This document shows, one piece after another, positions 24,181 to 34,849 of a stretch of 64,000 bases of DNA. Under the pieces are notes generated by a model. That model made no database searches. It was not told the origin of the DNA and saw only the letters and a program-made list of their open reading frames with translations. The DNA is taken from contig ML677351.1 in NCBI GenBank assembly GCA_007922305.1, positions 8,111,673-8,175,672 on the forward strand, written 5' to 3'. The stretch comes from Dermatemys mawii (Eukaryota; Chordata; Testudines; Dermatemydidae). A program made the position numbers and the translations under genes. Position 1 is the stretch's first letter; every line of letters starts with the position of its first letter.

Positions 24181-25779
24181 ATACACAAAGGTTGCAATTA
24201 AAAAGTTAACAATCACCAATGATTAACATGTAGTGGTAGCAGAGATATACAGTTATAGGAGCATTTAGAGTTGCTGCAATGGGACATACCTAGGGTCAGG
24301 TTACATTAGCACAATGGTGCTTTCTGGCACTGGAATGTATGACTATCAATATCTCTTGTAGTAGCTATTGGTAATTGTTGACTTTTGAATGATATCCCAA
24401 AATAGGTCTATGAGCATACTATTTTTATTGCATTTATATTAATTACAAATTGACTTCAATGAAGTTATACCAGTTTACACCAGCTGATGATTTGGCCCAG
24501 AATTTTAGATTTGGTGATGCAATAACAGAATGACAACCACTTAAAATCTTTCATTATTCAGAAAATAGAAACAGCTTGACCCATGGTCACTCTGATCCAC
24601 CACAATACTGAACCCATTTTCCTCAGTGGGAACTGACAGGGAAAAAAATAAAAGAAGGTAGTTCGATTTCTATGTACATTTAATCTGGGATAGTCACATG
24701 AACCTAAGGAATTTAGGTTCCTGGCTCTCATTGAATTTCAGTGTGTGTTGGGTGTCTCACTCTCCAAGGTTTCTGTGGAAGCCTTGCACCTAATTCTTGG
24801 TCTTTCCATTAAAACAGACACCAAATATTAGTAACTACATCTCACACAATTGGGCCTTTATTGAGTCTGTAGTGAAAATTGGAGAATAGAATAAAATGGG
24901 ACTAGCATACAGCTGGGAACTTGGCTTAAATATCCAACGTGTTAAAAATGCACTAGGGAACCTTTAGTGTGCACCAGTAGGATCTACTCAGATCAGTTAA
25001 CAAGCAACAGATTAGCTTTCTTCAGAAATCACCCATACGCCTCATTACCAAATCTTGTAGGCAAACCATTAGAGCCCACCTGTGAAAAATTTTAAGAGAC
25101 TTACCTGGTATTGCCTAGGAACTCTGTGGCAGCATGTGATGGTTCTTGGGGACCCAGGACTATGAGTCACCTTGTTTTACCGACTTGCTGGTGCTTAACT
25201 GGATGTCAGATCCCTGACATGTCCAGTCTGTTAACCACCCAAACAATCTCCTCTGGGCTATGCCAGCCTTTGCTTAGCAGGTTAACAATAGTTGTACCCC
25301 AGTCTCTGAGCCCCTCTGTAGCATACAGCTCCTTATGCACTGAACACTCACAGAAATACCAGCCCTGCTGTTCCCAAGGGGACAATGTATATACCAGCTT
25401 GTTTGATTCAGCTCAAGATCAACTCCTGATACTATACCACAGCAATGAGATATATTTATAGTGAAAACTATCATAAGGTTATCAAAAACCAAGATTTATG
25501 AGCTAGTGAGTAAGGATAATGGATGCAGAAAAGTTACATATTAAAAAACAAAACACAACTCATAAAGACTAAACTTAACATGCAAATCTTCTGTCTAAAT
25601 AAATTTCTCATCCTCCCACCCCAGTGTCCATTGCAGTGTTTCAACCAAGCATTTTAACACGTCTTCCCTATTGTATGTCCTCTTTGATTGGTGACAGACT
25701 TTAAAACTTTGTTTTTTAATCTTAGCACTTGGAGTGAAGACATCTGACAGAAAAGCCGGTTTCAAGAAGTTATGGCCCT

Positions 25780-25935
25780 TGGAGTTGGGAGACCCAGGGA
25801 CAATTCCTTATTCTGTCATAGATGTCATGTGTGACCCTGCAGAAACCATGAGTCTCTCTGTTCTCTATCTGTAAAATGGGTTAAAGCACTTCCCTTCTTC
25901 ACTGGGCTGTTGTGAGAATAAATCTATTCAAGGTT
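25780..25935 (+). mobile_element. CORE-SINE/MIR-like fragment
   Basis: Contains GGAGTTGGGAGACCCAGGGA (degenerate box-B region), CTATCTGTAAAATGGGTTAA and GGGCTGTTGTGAGAATAAAT, in the order of the MIR/CORE-SINE body. Diverged. Confidence 0.65.
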
Positions 25936-26447
25936 GTGGGGAACTCAGATAAGTCTTATGGCCCTCATTGCCATGGTAACTTCAATACCGACTCAAACTT
26001 TAGAGGTTTAACAACTGGACCAATACTAATGTTATCAGAGAAATTTTCCACTTAGGAGAGAACACTGTATTTGCACTATAATTACAGGGCTATCAAGTGA
26101 TTAAAAGAATTAATTGTGATTAACCACAAAATTAATTGTACTGTTAATAATAAAATACCATTTATTTAAATATTTTTGGATTTTTTTTACATTTTCAAAT
26201 ATATTTATTTCAATTACAACACAGAATATAAAGTGTACAGTGCTCACTTTATATTTATTTTTATTACAAGTAGTTGCACTGTAAAAAAAACAAATGAAGT
26301 AATATTTTTCATTTCACCTAATATAAGAACTATAGTGCAATATCTTTATCATGGAAGTTGAACTTACAAATTAGAATTATGTACAAACAAACCTGCATTC
26401 AAAAATAAAACAATGTAACATTTTAGAGCCTGCAAGTCTACTCAATC

Positions 26448-26900
26448 CTACTTCTTGTTCAGCCAATCGCTCAGACAAATAAGTTTGTTTATGTTTGCAG
26501 GAGATAATGCTGCCCACTCCTTGTCCACAATATCACCTGAAAGTGAGAACAGGCATTCTCATAGCACTGTTGTAGCAGGTGTTGGAAGATATTTACGTGC
26601 CAGATGCACTAAAGAGTCATATGTCCCTTCATACTTCAGCCATCATTCCAGAGGGCATGCATTCATGCTGATGATGAGTTCTGCTCGATAATGATCCAAA
26701 GCAGTGCATATTCATTTTCATCAACTGAGTCAGATGTCACCAGCTGAAGGTTGATTTTCCTTTTTGGTGGTTCAGTTTCTGTAGTTTCTTGCTATTTTAA
26801 GACTTCTGAAAGCATGCTCCACACATCACCCTCTCAGATTTTGGAAGGCACTTTAGATTCTTAAACCTTGAGTTGAGTGCTGTAGCTATCTTTAGAAATC
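26448..26900 (-). pseudogene. hAT transposase C-terminal remnant, minus strand
   Basis: Minus-strand reading with frame changes and stops gives FLKIATALNSRFKNLKCLPK near 26890-26830, then VWSMLSEVLK, EPPKRKINL and SDSVDENE, and the stop codon complement at 26448-26450. The A-L-x-x-R-F-K pattern and the acidic linker before the dimerisation domain are characteristic of hAT/ZBED-type transposases. The dimerisation segment itself (26448-26670) is badly decayed. Not functional. Confidence 0.65.
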
Positions 26901-27144
26901 TCACATTAGTATCTTCTTTGCATTTATGAAATCTGTAGTGAAAGCGTGCTTAAAATGAACAACAGATGCTGGGTCATCATCCGAGACGGCTATAACAGGA
27001 AATATATGGCAGAATCCGGGTAAAACAGAGCAGAAGAAATAAAATTCTCCCGCAAGGAGTTCAGTCACAGATTTAATTAACACATTTTTTTTTCCCACGA
27101 ATGCCATCAGCATGGAAGCATGTCCTCTGGAATGGTGGCCGAAG

Positions 27145-27330
27145 CATGAATGAGCATATGAATATTTAGCGTATCTGGCACATAAATACCTTGCAATGCC
27201 AGCTACAAAAGTGCTATGCAATTGCCTTTTCTCATTTTCTGGTGACATTGTAAACAAGAAGCGGGCAGCATTATTTCCTGCAAATGTAAATAAACTTGTT
27301 TGTCTGAGTGATTGGCTGAACAAGAAGTAG
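27145..27330 (+). pseudogene. hAT dimerisation domain remnant, plus strand
   Basis: A plus-strand frame of 61 codons plus stop at 27328-27330 reads AYEYLAYLAHKYLAMPATKV and, further on, FSFSGDIVNKKRAALFPANV, ending LSDWLNKK. This is the hAT C-terminal dimerisation domain (x-L-A-x-K-Y-L-x-x-P-A-T ... SGDIVNKKR ... L-x-x-x-x-V). A TGA interrupts the frame near its start. The usual Cys-Glu-Arg before LFS is mutated. It is an inverted copy of the left-arm segment. Confidence 0.75.
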
Positions 27331-27559
27331 GACTAAGTGGACTTGCAGGCTCTAACATTTTACATTGTTTTATTTTTGAATGTAATTTTTACAACACTGA
27401 ATATATCTGAAAATGTAGAAAACATCCAAAATATTTAATAAATTTCAATTGGTACAGTGTGGTTAAAACTGCGATTAATTGTGATTAATTTTTTTAATCA
27501 CAATTAATTTTTTAAGTTAATCGCATGAGTTAACTGCAATTAATTGACAGCCCCACTTT

Positions 27560-30500
27560 AGAGACATAAACTACTGTACATTGTGGTTACATTGCACTTT
27601 GATCAAATTCACCACCACTTATGAAAGTCGGCACTTCAGAGGAGTTGTATATGCTTATACAAGCAGCAAATCTGGCTAGCAAATAATTTGCATTAAGATA
27701 TATCACACACATTGCAAAACAAAGGCACAATGGGTTTTTTGGTAACCAAATATGAAAAAAAACGCAACAACAATATATAAGTGCTGAAAAGGTTATCTGT
27801 AGTTGTCTTCACCAGACAGGTTACTGTTTAGTTTTACAAACTTAATTTCCTTAGTAAGAGACTCTTATAGTATAAATTAATGAGACTATTGATAAAAACC
27901 TTGAAATGAATTTTCTAAACTGTACACTTCTTAAATTGTCTTTTTTTTATTAATTACTTGGCTTTCTCACAGATATTTCTGCAAGTGGGGTATAATATTT
28001 TGATACCAAAGCAGTAGTAACACAGTGGGGTTTCCTATTCAGAGAAATTTGAACAACCCATTTTGTAACACTTTGCAATGGGATTCTGGATTCCTGAAAA
28101 CCTTAAACTTCCAGTAAACTCAGTGGTTTCCCCACACTCCTGAGAATGAAACTCACCAGATTAAGTTAGCCAAAACCCGTACAACTTGGACAGAATTTTA
28201 ATGAAAAGCAGCAGCATCTACTTTGGATTGTTGGCTGAATGCTCTGCCAGAATCTCTACCATAAAACTGGGGCTAACCCAAGAATCTATTGCAGAGAGAG
28301 TGACTTTTAGTCTTCCGCTATGCCATGTGACAACCCCACTATGCCAGGACCAGCTGAAGTTGCAAGAGCCCTTGACAGGCTGCTGACTGAGAAAAATATC
28401 ACAGAATATGTGAAAGTAGCTGGTGTTTAACCAAGGACAAAACAGATTTAAGATGAGATTTATAATACAGAGAGAGGTGTAGCCTGAAAGTATTATCAGC
28501 ATGAATTTTGGGATCGCTGCACTACTCACAAGCATCAAGCAGGTCAGCACAAATGAGTGTCAGTAAAACCTATCACAGCCCACATACATTCTGTGCATGT
28601 CCCTTGTTTACAGCAAAACTGTTGCAGAAATCTTGCAGATATAGTTTGTAAAATTTATATTTTCCCCCTGTCCTTTTCCTGTAAAGACAGGTCCTTGGTC
28701 CAGCAGTACACAGGGATGAGAAAAATCATGATAAAGTCTCTAGTGATGATCTGAAATGGCTATTCCACATGTAAAATTACAGCATTATTAAGGTCCAATA
28801 TCGTGGGACCTTTCATGGCTAGAGGCAAATGCTCTCCCAGTGCAAAGCAGAGAATCAATCCTTTGTCGTGGTTTAAAGCTTCCATTTCTAACTTTCATGG
28901 TTTGTTAGATAGCTGACCTTCAACCTCTTACTGATCCCGGACAGACTATTAGCAATAACACCAGGGGAGTTGCCTTAATGGGCAGGCTGGAGAGGAGGCA
29001 GTCCCAGGTGTATTATAAATGCAATTTATCACATTGTCCAGAAATTGATCGATGAGATATCACTATGCACCTAAAATGTATATATAAAATATACACACAT
29101 GGTGGAGATATCCCTGTGACAAGTCATATTTATCATGCATCTGTGACGACCTGATGTACACCCAGCTTCTTACAGGGGTGATTTAGGTGCTTAATTGCAA
29201 ACAACTGCTTAATGCCCTGATTCAGCATAATACTTAAACACATGCCTAATTTAAAGCATGCCACTAATCCCACTGAAGTCAATGGGACTACTAATCCAAC
29301 TCCTTTGGACCTATTGCTAACATTTCAAGGCAGAGGCCATTGCTTCCTATAATTTTTGTACGCCACCTGCCACATTTGGGGCACAAGTGTCAGAACAAGA
29401 ATAATTCAGGTTTATGAGCAGGTTCAAAGAGCTCCCATAAAAGAAGGAAAGCGCAACCTGTCAGAAATATTTCCTCCTCCTCTCTCAGAGGGAGTTCATT
29501 TCCATCAGTCACAGCTCCTGTTCCCCGTGAAGATTCCCTGTTGCTCAATGAAACGGTTCCTTGTGGCTCTCCCTTTAAAGAGTTGCTTCATTTTAAGAAC
29601 CAAAGAGAGTTAGTCTGTGGTGAGAAATGAATTCTGTGCTGGTATATAAATTACATTATTTTTCTTGTGGCTGCAGAGACAGAGTGCCACAAGCTCTTGG
29701 TGGATACAGCATCAGTACAATATTTGTGAATTACCATTATAAATCACTAGATTCTCCATTTAAAAATAACAAAACAAAACTGTATGCCACAGAGACAGAA
29801 CGAGAAAACATGAATATAAGAATGGAAGGACCAGAGAAGGTGCCAGAATGAAACATTTCAGATGAGACAGAGCAGCACTCTTTATCTAATTGAGTTTATG
29901 GACCAAAATGGTTTGCAAAGCATAAGTGCATATTAATAAGCAGAAAATAATTCACCACCTGCTTTTCTTTTACAAGGCAATCCATGGGTGTTTTGAGATT
30001 TACTGAGAGTCCTAATTTAGAATGGTTCAATTCCCACTGCTATAATAGACTATGGACCTGATCCTATAAAAAGTGAGTGGGACTGCCTGGCATTTAAAGT
30101 TAAGCATGCAAATAAATCTCTCAAAACCTTACATTCAGTATTACTGAAATAGAAGTTAGTGGTTTCAGACATCTTTGTGCCCCAGCAAATCAAGAAACAT
30201 CCAGTTTAAAGCAGAACATTTAAAAATCTGTTTAATTTGTAATATTAAAATTTGCCAGGTATCAGTCCAAAATATGAAGCTGTGAGTGGGGCGGAAAGTT
30301 TGGGGAAAAAGCAGAAAAGGAAGAAAAGAGGAAAAAGCAATTTTGTGTTGGGAAAATGTGCTCTTAATGCTCACAAACAGTATTGTTTTTTCAGTAAATC
30401 TTTCATAAGTATATTCAGCATATGGGTTTAACAAGCATGTTTAACAGCTGAATAATCTATGGATTAAGAGCCTATAGACACGATAAAGTTCTCCCCTGAG

Positions 30501-31030
30501 CCATGAAGTTATAATAATTATCAAGCCAGAGATATGCTCTTTATTATTTTTAAGCCCCCAATAAAGTTTATGGGTTAACACTCATTTCTAAGTCCCTAGA
30601 TACTTTGAATCTGCAAGACGTAAGACATCCTTTGATTATATCACCACCTTATTAGCTATAGGGTTGGGGATGCAGGAAGAAACTTTGTACAGACTCCCTG
30701 AACTCTTTATGTATGATTTTTAGTATCTTTAATTAAACAATAAAACAAATGAGAAGTGTATGCCAACAAATGACTTCATTAACATCAAGGGACTGTTTAT
30801 AAACTACAAAACCCAAATTTAGGGTGCCAATTCTGCTCATCTGAGTCCACTCTGTCTCAGTATGAGAGGCAAGGCCTTTCCCCCTAAAGTTCCCCATCAT
30901 TGCTACCGCCAGTGGAGCAACATCAGCAATAACAACTGTGGGATATTTTAGTGGAAAAAAGTCTAATGCATGCATAGCCTTACATTCTTGTGTTAGGAGG
31001 TCTCAGAGCACTCTGTAATCTGACATGCCA
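27560..31030. other. AT-rich sequence without recognisable genes
   Basis: Mostly unique sequence. A palindromic relic with CTGAAGTCAATGGGACTA lies at 29215-29305. Frames at 28218-28550 (minus) and 29356-29613 (plus) have no domain and no splice support. Confidence 0.5.
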
Positions 31031-31034
31031 TATG

Positions 31035-31130
31035 AAGTGCATTAAGACTCCAATTCAGCAAAGCATTTAAACATGTTAAAGTCTGTCTCTGTAGTGCAAA
31101 GCACTTAAGTAAGTACTTAAGTACTGATGT
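31035..31130. repeat. Left half of a palindromic MITE split by an LTR
   Basis: ATTCAGCAAAGCATTTAAAC here is matched by the inverted copy GCATGTTAAATGCTTTGCTG at 31961-31980. The two halves flank the LTR-like element at 31131-31923 and form one palindromic element of the CAAAGCACTTAAG family. Confidence 0.55.
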
Positions 31131-31923
31131 TGTGACAGTTATGGCAATGTTCTGCAATATTCTGGACAAACTTTAACGAATTAAATTAAACCTTACTGAA
31201 TGAAGTTTAAGTATTTTAAGACTTCATTGTATTAAAAATGCAAATATTTATGAATTATTGTGGGATTATATGGAAATTCTTTAGGAGGAAGACAGGAGTA
31301 ATGCAATCTCTGGAAAGTATTGTTAGGTTCAAAAGACTATGCTGAACAAGTAGCAGAGAGGAGTGATCTTTTTGGACAATACATGTGAAACTGAATTCCT
31401 AGGCACTATTTGGGAAGAGGGGATTGCAAATTCCTCGTGTGGACTCACACTTGGAAGCTTCACCCAGACCTTTTGTCTGCTGATCACCTCTTGCATGAAG
31501 ACAATTCAAAGACAAACTGCATAGAGAAGTAAGTGGCTTGCTCATGAAGGTGCCACTTCTGAGCTGAAGCTGTTATGAACTTGTGACCACAGAAAAAATC
31601 CCCGGGTAACATTTGAAAGACTGTTCACTGGACAGAGCCCTTGCTGAAGTTGGAGTAGGGGTGATCTCTGTTAATTTTGTTAGCATGTGTGCAGGTTCTT
31701 TTGTTGCTTTCATATATTTTCTCTGTAATACTTTTTCCCTTAAGAATAGATATGCTTGCTTAGAAAGAGCTATGTAGTAATGTAACAGCGGGCAGTTAAG
31801 GATCTGTGAAAACTGGAAATAACATGCTCAAGAGGGAAAGAGATTAATGTCTCCGCCCACAAGAACGTGTAGCTAAGGAGTCTGGAACCTACAGCAGGTG
31901 CATTTGTTGTGCAGTCTGTGACA
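31131..31923 (+). mobile_element. LTR-like element inside a palindromic MITE
   Basis: Starts TGTGACAGTTATGG and ends GCAGTCTGTGACA. The ends form the imperfect inverted repeat TGTGACAG/CTGTGACA with TG...CA termini. About 790 bp with no coding capacity. AGAATAGATATGCTTGC near 31744 is a possible decayed polyadenylation context. No exact target duplication is visible. The arms of a palindromic repeat lie on either side, so it inserted there. Confidence 0.5.
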
Positions 31924-31995
31924 GACATCAACAGGATTTAAACAAGTGCTTAAAGTGAAAGGCATGTTAAATGCTTTGCTGAATAAGCATGACCT
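31924..31995. repeat. Right half of the LTR-split palindromic MITE
   Basis: Contains AACAAGTGCTTAAAGTG and GCATGTTAAATGCTTTGCTG, inverted relative to 31041-31070. Confidence 0.55.
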
Positions 31996-31999
31996 AGTC

Positions 32000-33850
32000 A
32001 GTCAAGGCCTATTCAAACATTAGCCTTAAGTCTGATCATTAACTCAGTGCAGTTTGTATGTGCTTGCACTCATGAGTGTATGTACTCTAACAGACCCATG
32101 TTAGGGACACCCCTAATATTATAGAGTCCTCACATTGCACACTCAGGCAAATGAGTAAAATACCTATTACATGTAATGTGTCTCCTATGAAATGAAGCAC
32201 CAACTTCTATAATCATTTGCTATTCTCTCTTTAGAAAACTATGATTTCTTTTAAGCCTCCTCATTACAATAACAAATAAGAAGTCATTTTGGGTAATAAG
32301 GAGGTAAATGGGCATGGAACCACAATAAAGAAAAGCCAGCTGAGGAGCCTGCTACAAAACAACACTATATATAATTGGTGTTTAATTATGTAGAATTAAC
32401 AAATGGCAGAAGCACTGATTGTATTACTTGACCAAGGCTCTTTGCCAAGTCAACAAGCTGGGTTAAATGGAGGAAGCAACCCATTCAGTTATCTGATGCC
32501 TTTGAGTGAGATCCTGACTGCTGTGTATTCCACGTGTGTTGCCAAAAACATTTAGCAGAAGAAAGAAATGTGTTGATTTGCTAAAGCAAGATCAATTTCT
32601 GTAAGTGACACGGGTGACTGCACCAATAAAATAAAAAAAAAAGTTTTCTAAACATTTTATTCATTCTGTGCTAAAGGTTTGGTAACACAATGGAAGCCCA
32701 AAATACTTATTAGTCTGAATTTGTAGAGTCAGTATGTTATCCAATAAATATGTTTATTTTAATGCATTACCTCTAATAATACTGCACACATATTAAGGGC
32801 ACTCTCAAAAATTTGCTTTCCCAAAGACTTCAGCACATACTATGTTCTAACGTATCTCTTTCCTCTGTATTTTGGTCCTGATTCAAATCCCACTGAAGGC
32901 AATGGGAACCTTCCCGTTGATTTCAGTGGACTTTTGATCAGACCCTTACTGCTTTTATGTTAAATTATCCATCAAAGTGGGCAGGTTGATGAGATGGTCT
33001 ATTACTATTACTTCCCACTTGAGTCTCCCTTCAAAAAACCCCACCAGGGCAAAGTGACACATGGCAAAGGTCCTCAGCGAATGTAAGTTGTCACAGCTCT
33101 GTGGAAATGAATGGAGCTCTGACAATTTATGCCAGCTGCCCTTGAGCCTGTAATAACTTGTATGGGTTTTCCCTCTGTGCCATGAAGCCCTAAAGGATGA
33201 AAGAGTCCCAGAGAGTACAGCAATTATAATATCTAACCCACTGATTTACAGAGCAGTGCAGTTCATTAGCCACCTTTGAACACCTTCCCCACCCCCAATT
33301 TCCTATGTAAGCACCTCTGCCATAGTCAGGGGTCTAGCCCTAAGTTTTATGACATGTTGTATTACAGGAAAACTTTCAAGGTCTGTGCATTGAAGGTAGT
33401 TCCCTGTCTGTCATTTTATGAATACTGCCAAATTTCTCAGTTAGGTTTTCACTTTATTTGTTGCAAATCTGCTTGCATTAAGCTACAGCTAATTAAAATT
33501 AATCTTACTAAGAATACCACTATTACTTAACTGCATATAGAAAACAATCTACCAGATTATTAGGAGCGGGGTGAACCAGAAAATGTTTTATAGCTGCAGT
33601 ATGAATAAGCCTCTTTCCCCAAATTTGGGTGCTTATCTGAAATTTCTGAGCTTGTGTTTATCCCTACTGTGCCCATCCTTTGACCTTCATCCTTTTCTTG
33701 CCCTTCTTCTAGCCATTCCTTTTTTACACCCGGGGCTTCAAATCCCTCTTCCAGTCAAACATGCTCCTTGGATTAGGAGCTGTGGAAAATAGAGGAAACT
33801 GACTTCAATTTTGAGAGATGGTTTAATATTCATTATAATAAACAATAATA
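32000..33850. other. AT-rich sequence with one palindromic relic
   Basis: Unique-looking except for a palindromic relic at 32872-32952 (TTGGTCCTGATTCAAATCCC ... GATCAGACCC). No exon recognised. Confidence 0.5.
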
Positions 33851-33854
33851 ATTT

Positions 33855-33995
33855 CCAGCTCTTATATAGTGCTTTTTCATCAGCAGATCTCAATGCACTT
33901 CACAAAGGAGGTCATCATCATTATCTTCACTTTATAGTTGGGGAAACTGAGGCACAGAGCAATAACTGAACTGCCTTAGGCTGCACAGCCCATCT
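33855..33995 (-). mobile_element. CORE-SINE/MIR-like element, minus strand
   Basis: CTCTTATATAGTGCTTTTTC, CTCAATGCACTTCACAAAGG and GTTGGGGAAACTGAGGCACA occur in order, the reverse complement of the MIR/CORE-SINE tail and core. Confidence 0.75.
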
Positions 33996-34132
33996 TAAAC
34001 AAAAGCATAGGGTCCCACTCTCAGGAAGGAGAAGGCAACCAAAAAATTGTGGATCCTTCTGAGCTTGATTTAATACACCACTGTCCTTTGCAGTCTACCC
34101 TTTCTCTCCTCTCCCAAATTCTTCATCTATAT

Positions 34133-34839
34133 CAGGGGTGGGCAAGCTTTCTGGTCCACGGGCCACATCGAGGTTGCAAAATTGTATGGAGGGCTGGGTA
34201 GGGAAGGCTGTACCTCCCCAAACAGCCTGGCCCCACCCCCTATCTGACCCCCTCCCACTTCCCACCCTCTAATTCCCCCCCTCAGAACCCCTGACCCATC
34301 CAACCCCCCCTGCTACTTGCCCACTGATCGCCCCCTTCAGAGACCCCCTGCCCTAATCACCCCTCTGGACCCCACCTCATATCTACATCCCCCTGCTTCT
34401 TGTTCCCTGACTGCCCTGACCCCTGTCTATACCCCATGCTCCCTTACAGACTCCTGGGACTCCCATACCCTATCCAATGCCCCCATTCCCCGTCCTCTGA
34501 CCGCCTCCCCAGAACTCCACCCCAACCAACTGCCCCCGGCTCCCTGTCCCCTGACCGTCCCCTGGGACTCAATGCCCTTTATCCAATTCCCCAGCCCTGG
34601 CCCCCTTACCATGCCACTCAGAGCAGCATGACTGGCAGCCATGCGGAGCCAGACACGCTGCCCCACAGAAGCATGCAGCCCAATTCTCCAGAGTGCTGAC
34701 TGCACGGCAGCATGGCTCCAGGAAGTGGGGAAGGCTGGGGAGGGGCCCGAGGTAGCCTCCCCAGCCGGGAGCTCAGGAATTGGAAAGGATGGTCCTGCGG
34801 GCCGGATGTGTCCCGCAGGCTGTAGTTTGCCCACCCTTG
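34133..34839. mobile_element. Non-autonomous hAT element, GC-rich, 707 bp
   Basis: Left end CAGGGGTGGGCAA and right end TTGCCCACCCTTG are 13-bp inverted repeats with one mismatch. The 8-bp flanks ATCTATAT (34125-34132) and TTCTACAT (34840-34847) agree at 6 of 8 bases and fit the hAT pattern with central TCTA. The interior is strongly C/T-biased and tandem-like (CCCCTG, GACCCC). Open frames up to 135 codons on both strands are products of this composition, not genes. Confidence 0.85.
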
Positions 34840-34849
34840 TTCTACATGT

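Larger units (their letters stand above)
26087..27553. mobile_element. Foldback element built from inverted hAT transposase ends
   Basis: Termini GGGCTATCAA (left) and TTGACAGCCC (right) are inverted repeats, followed inward on both sides by TTAATTGTGATTAA-type AT repeats. The arms 26087-26673 and 27104-27553 are inverted copies of each other; the right arm lacks about 190 bp present at roughly 26205-26395. The unique loop is 26674-27103. Each arm ends in a hAT C-terminal coding segment pointing outward. hAT elements move by cut-and-paste and normally have one transposase gene and 8-bp duplications; no clear duplication is visible here. All reading frames are broken. Confidence 0.75.

Noticed and set aside
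26901..27323. 140-codon minus frame as a protein gene
   Set aside because: It crosses the breakpoint between the foldback loop and right arm, and its first half is the antisense of the hAT dimerisation domain.
26074..27563. 8- or 9-bp target duplication for the foldback element
   Set aside because: The bases outside the two termini (ATAATTACA and CACTTTAGA) do not match, so no duplication is claimed.
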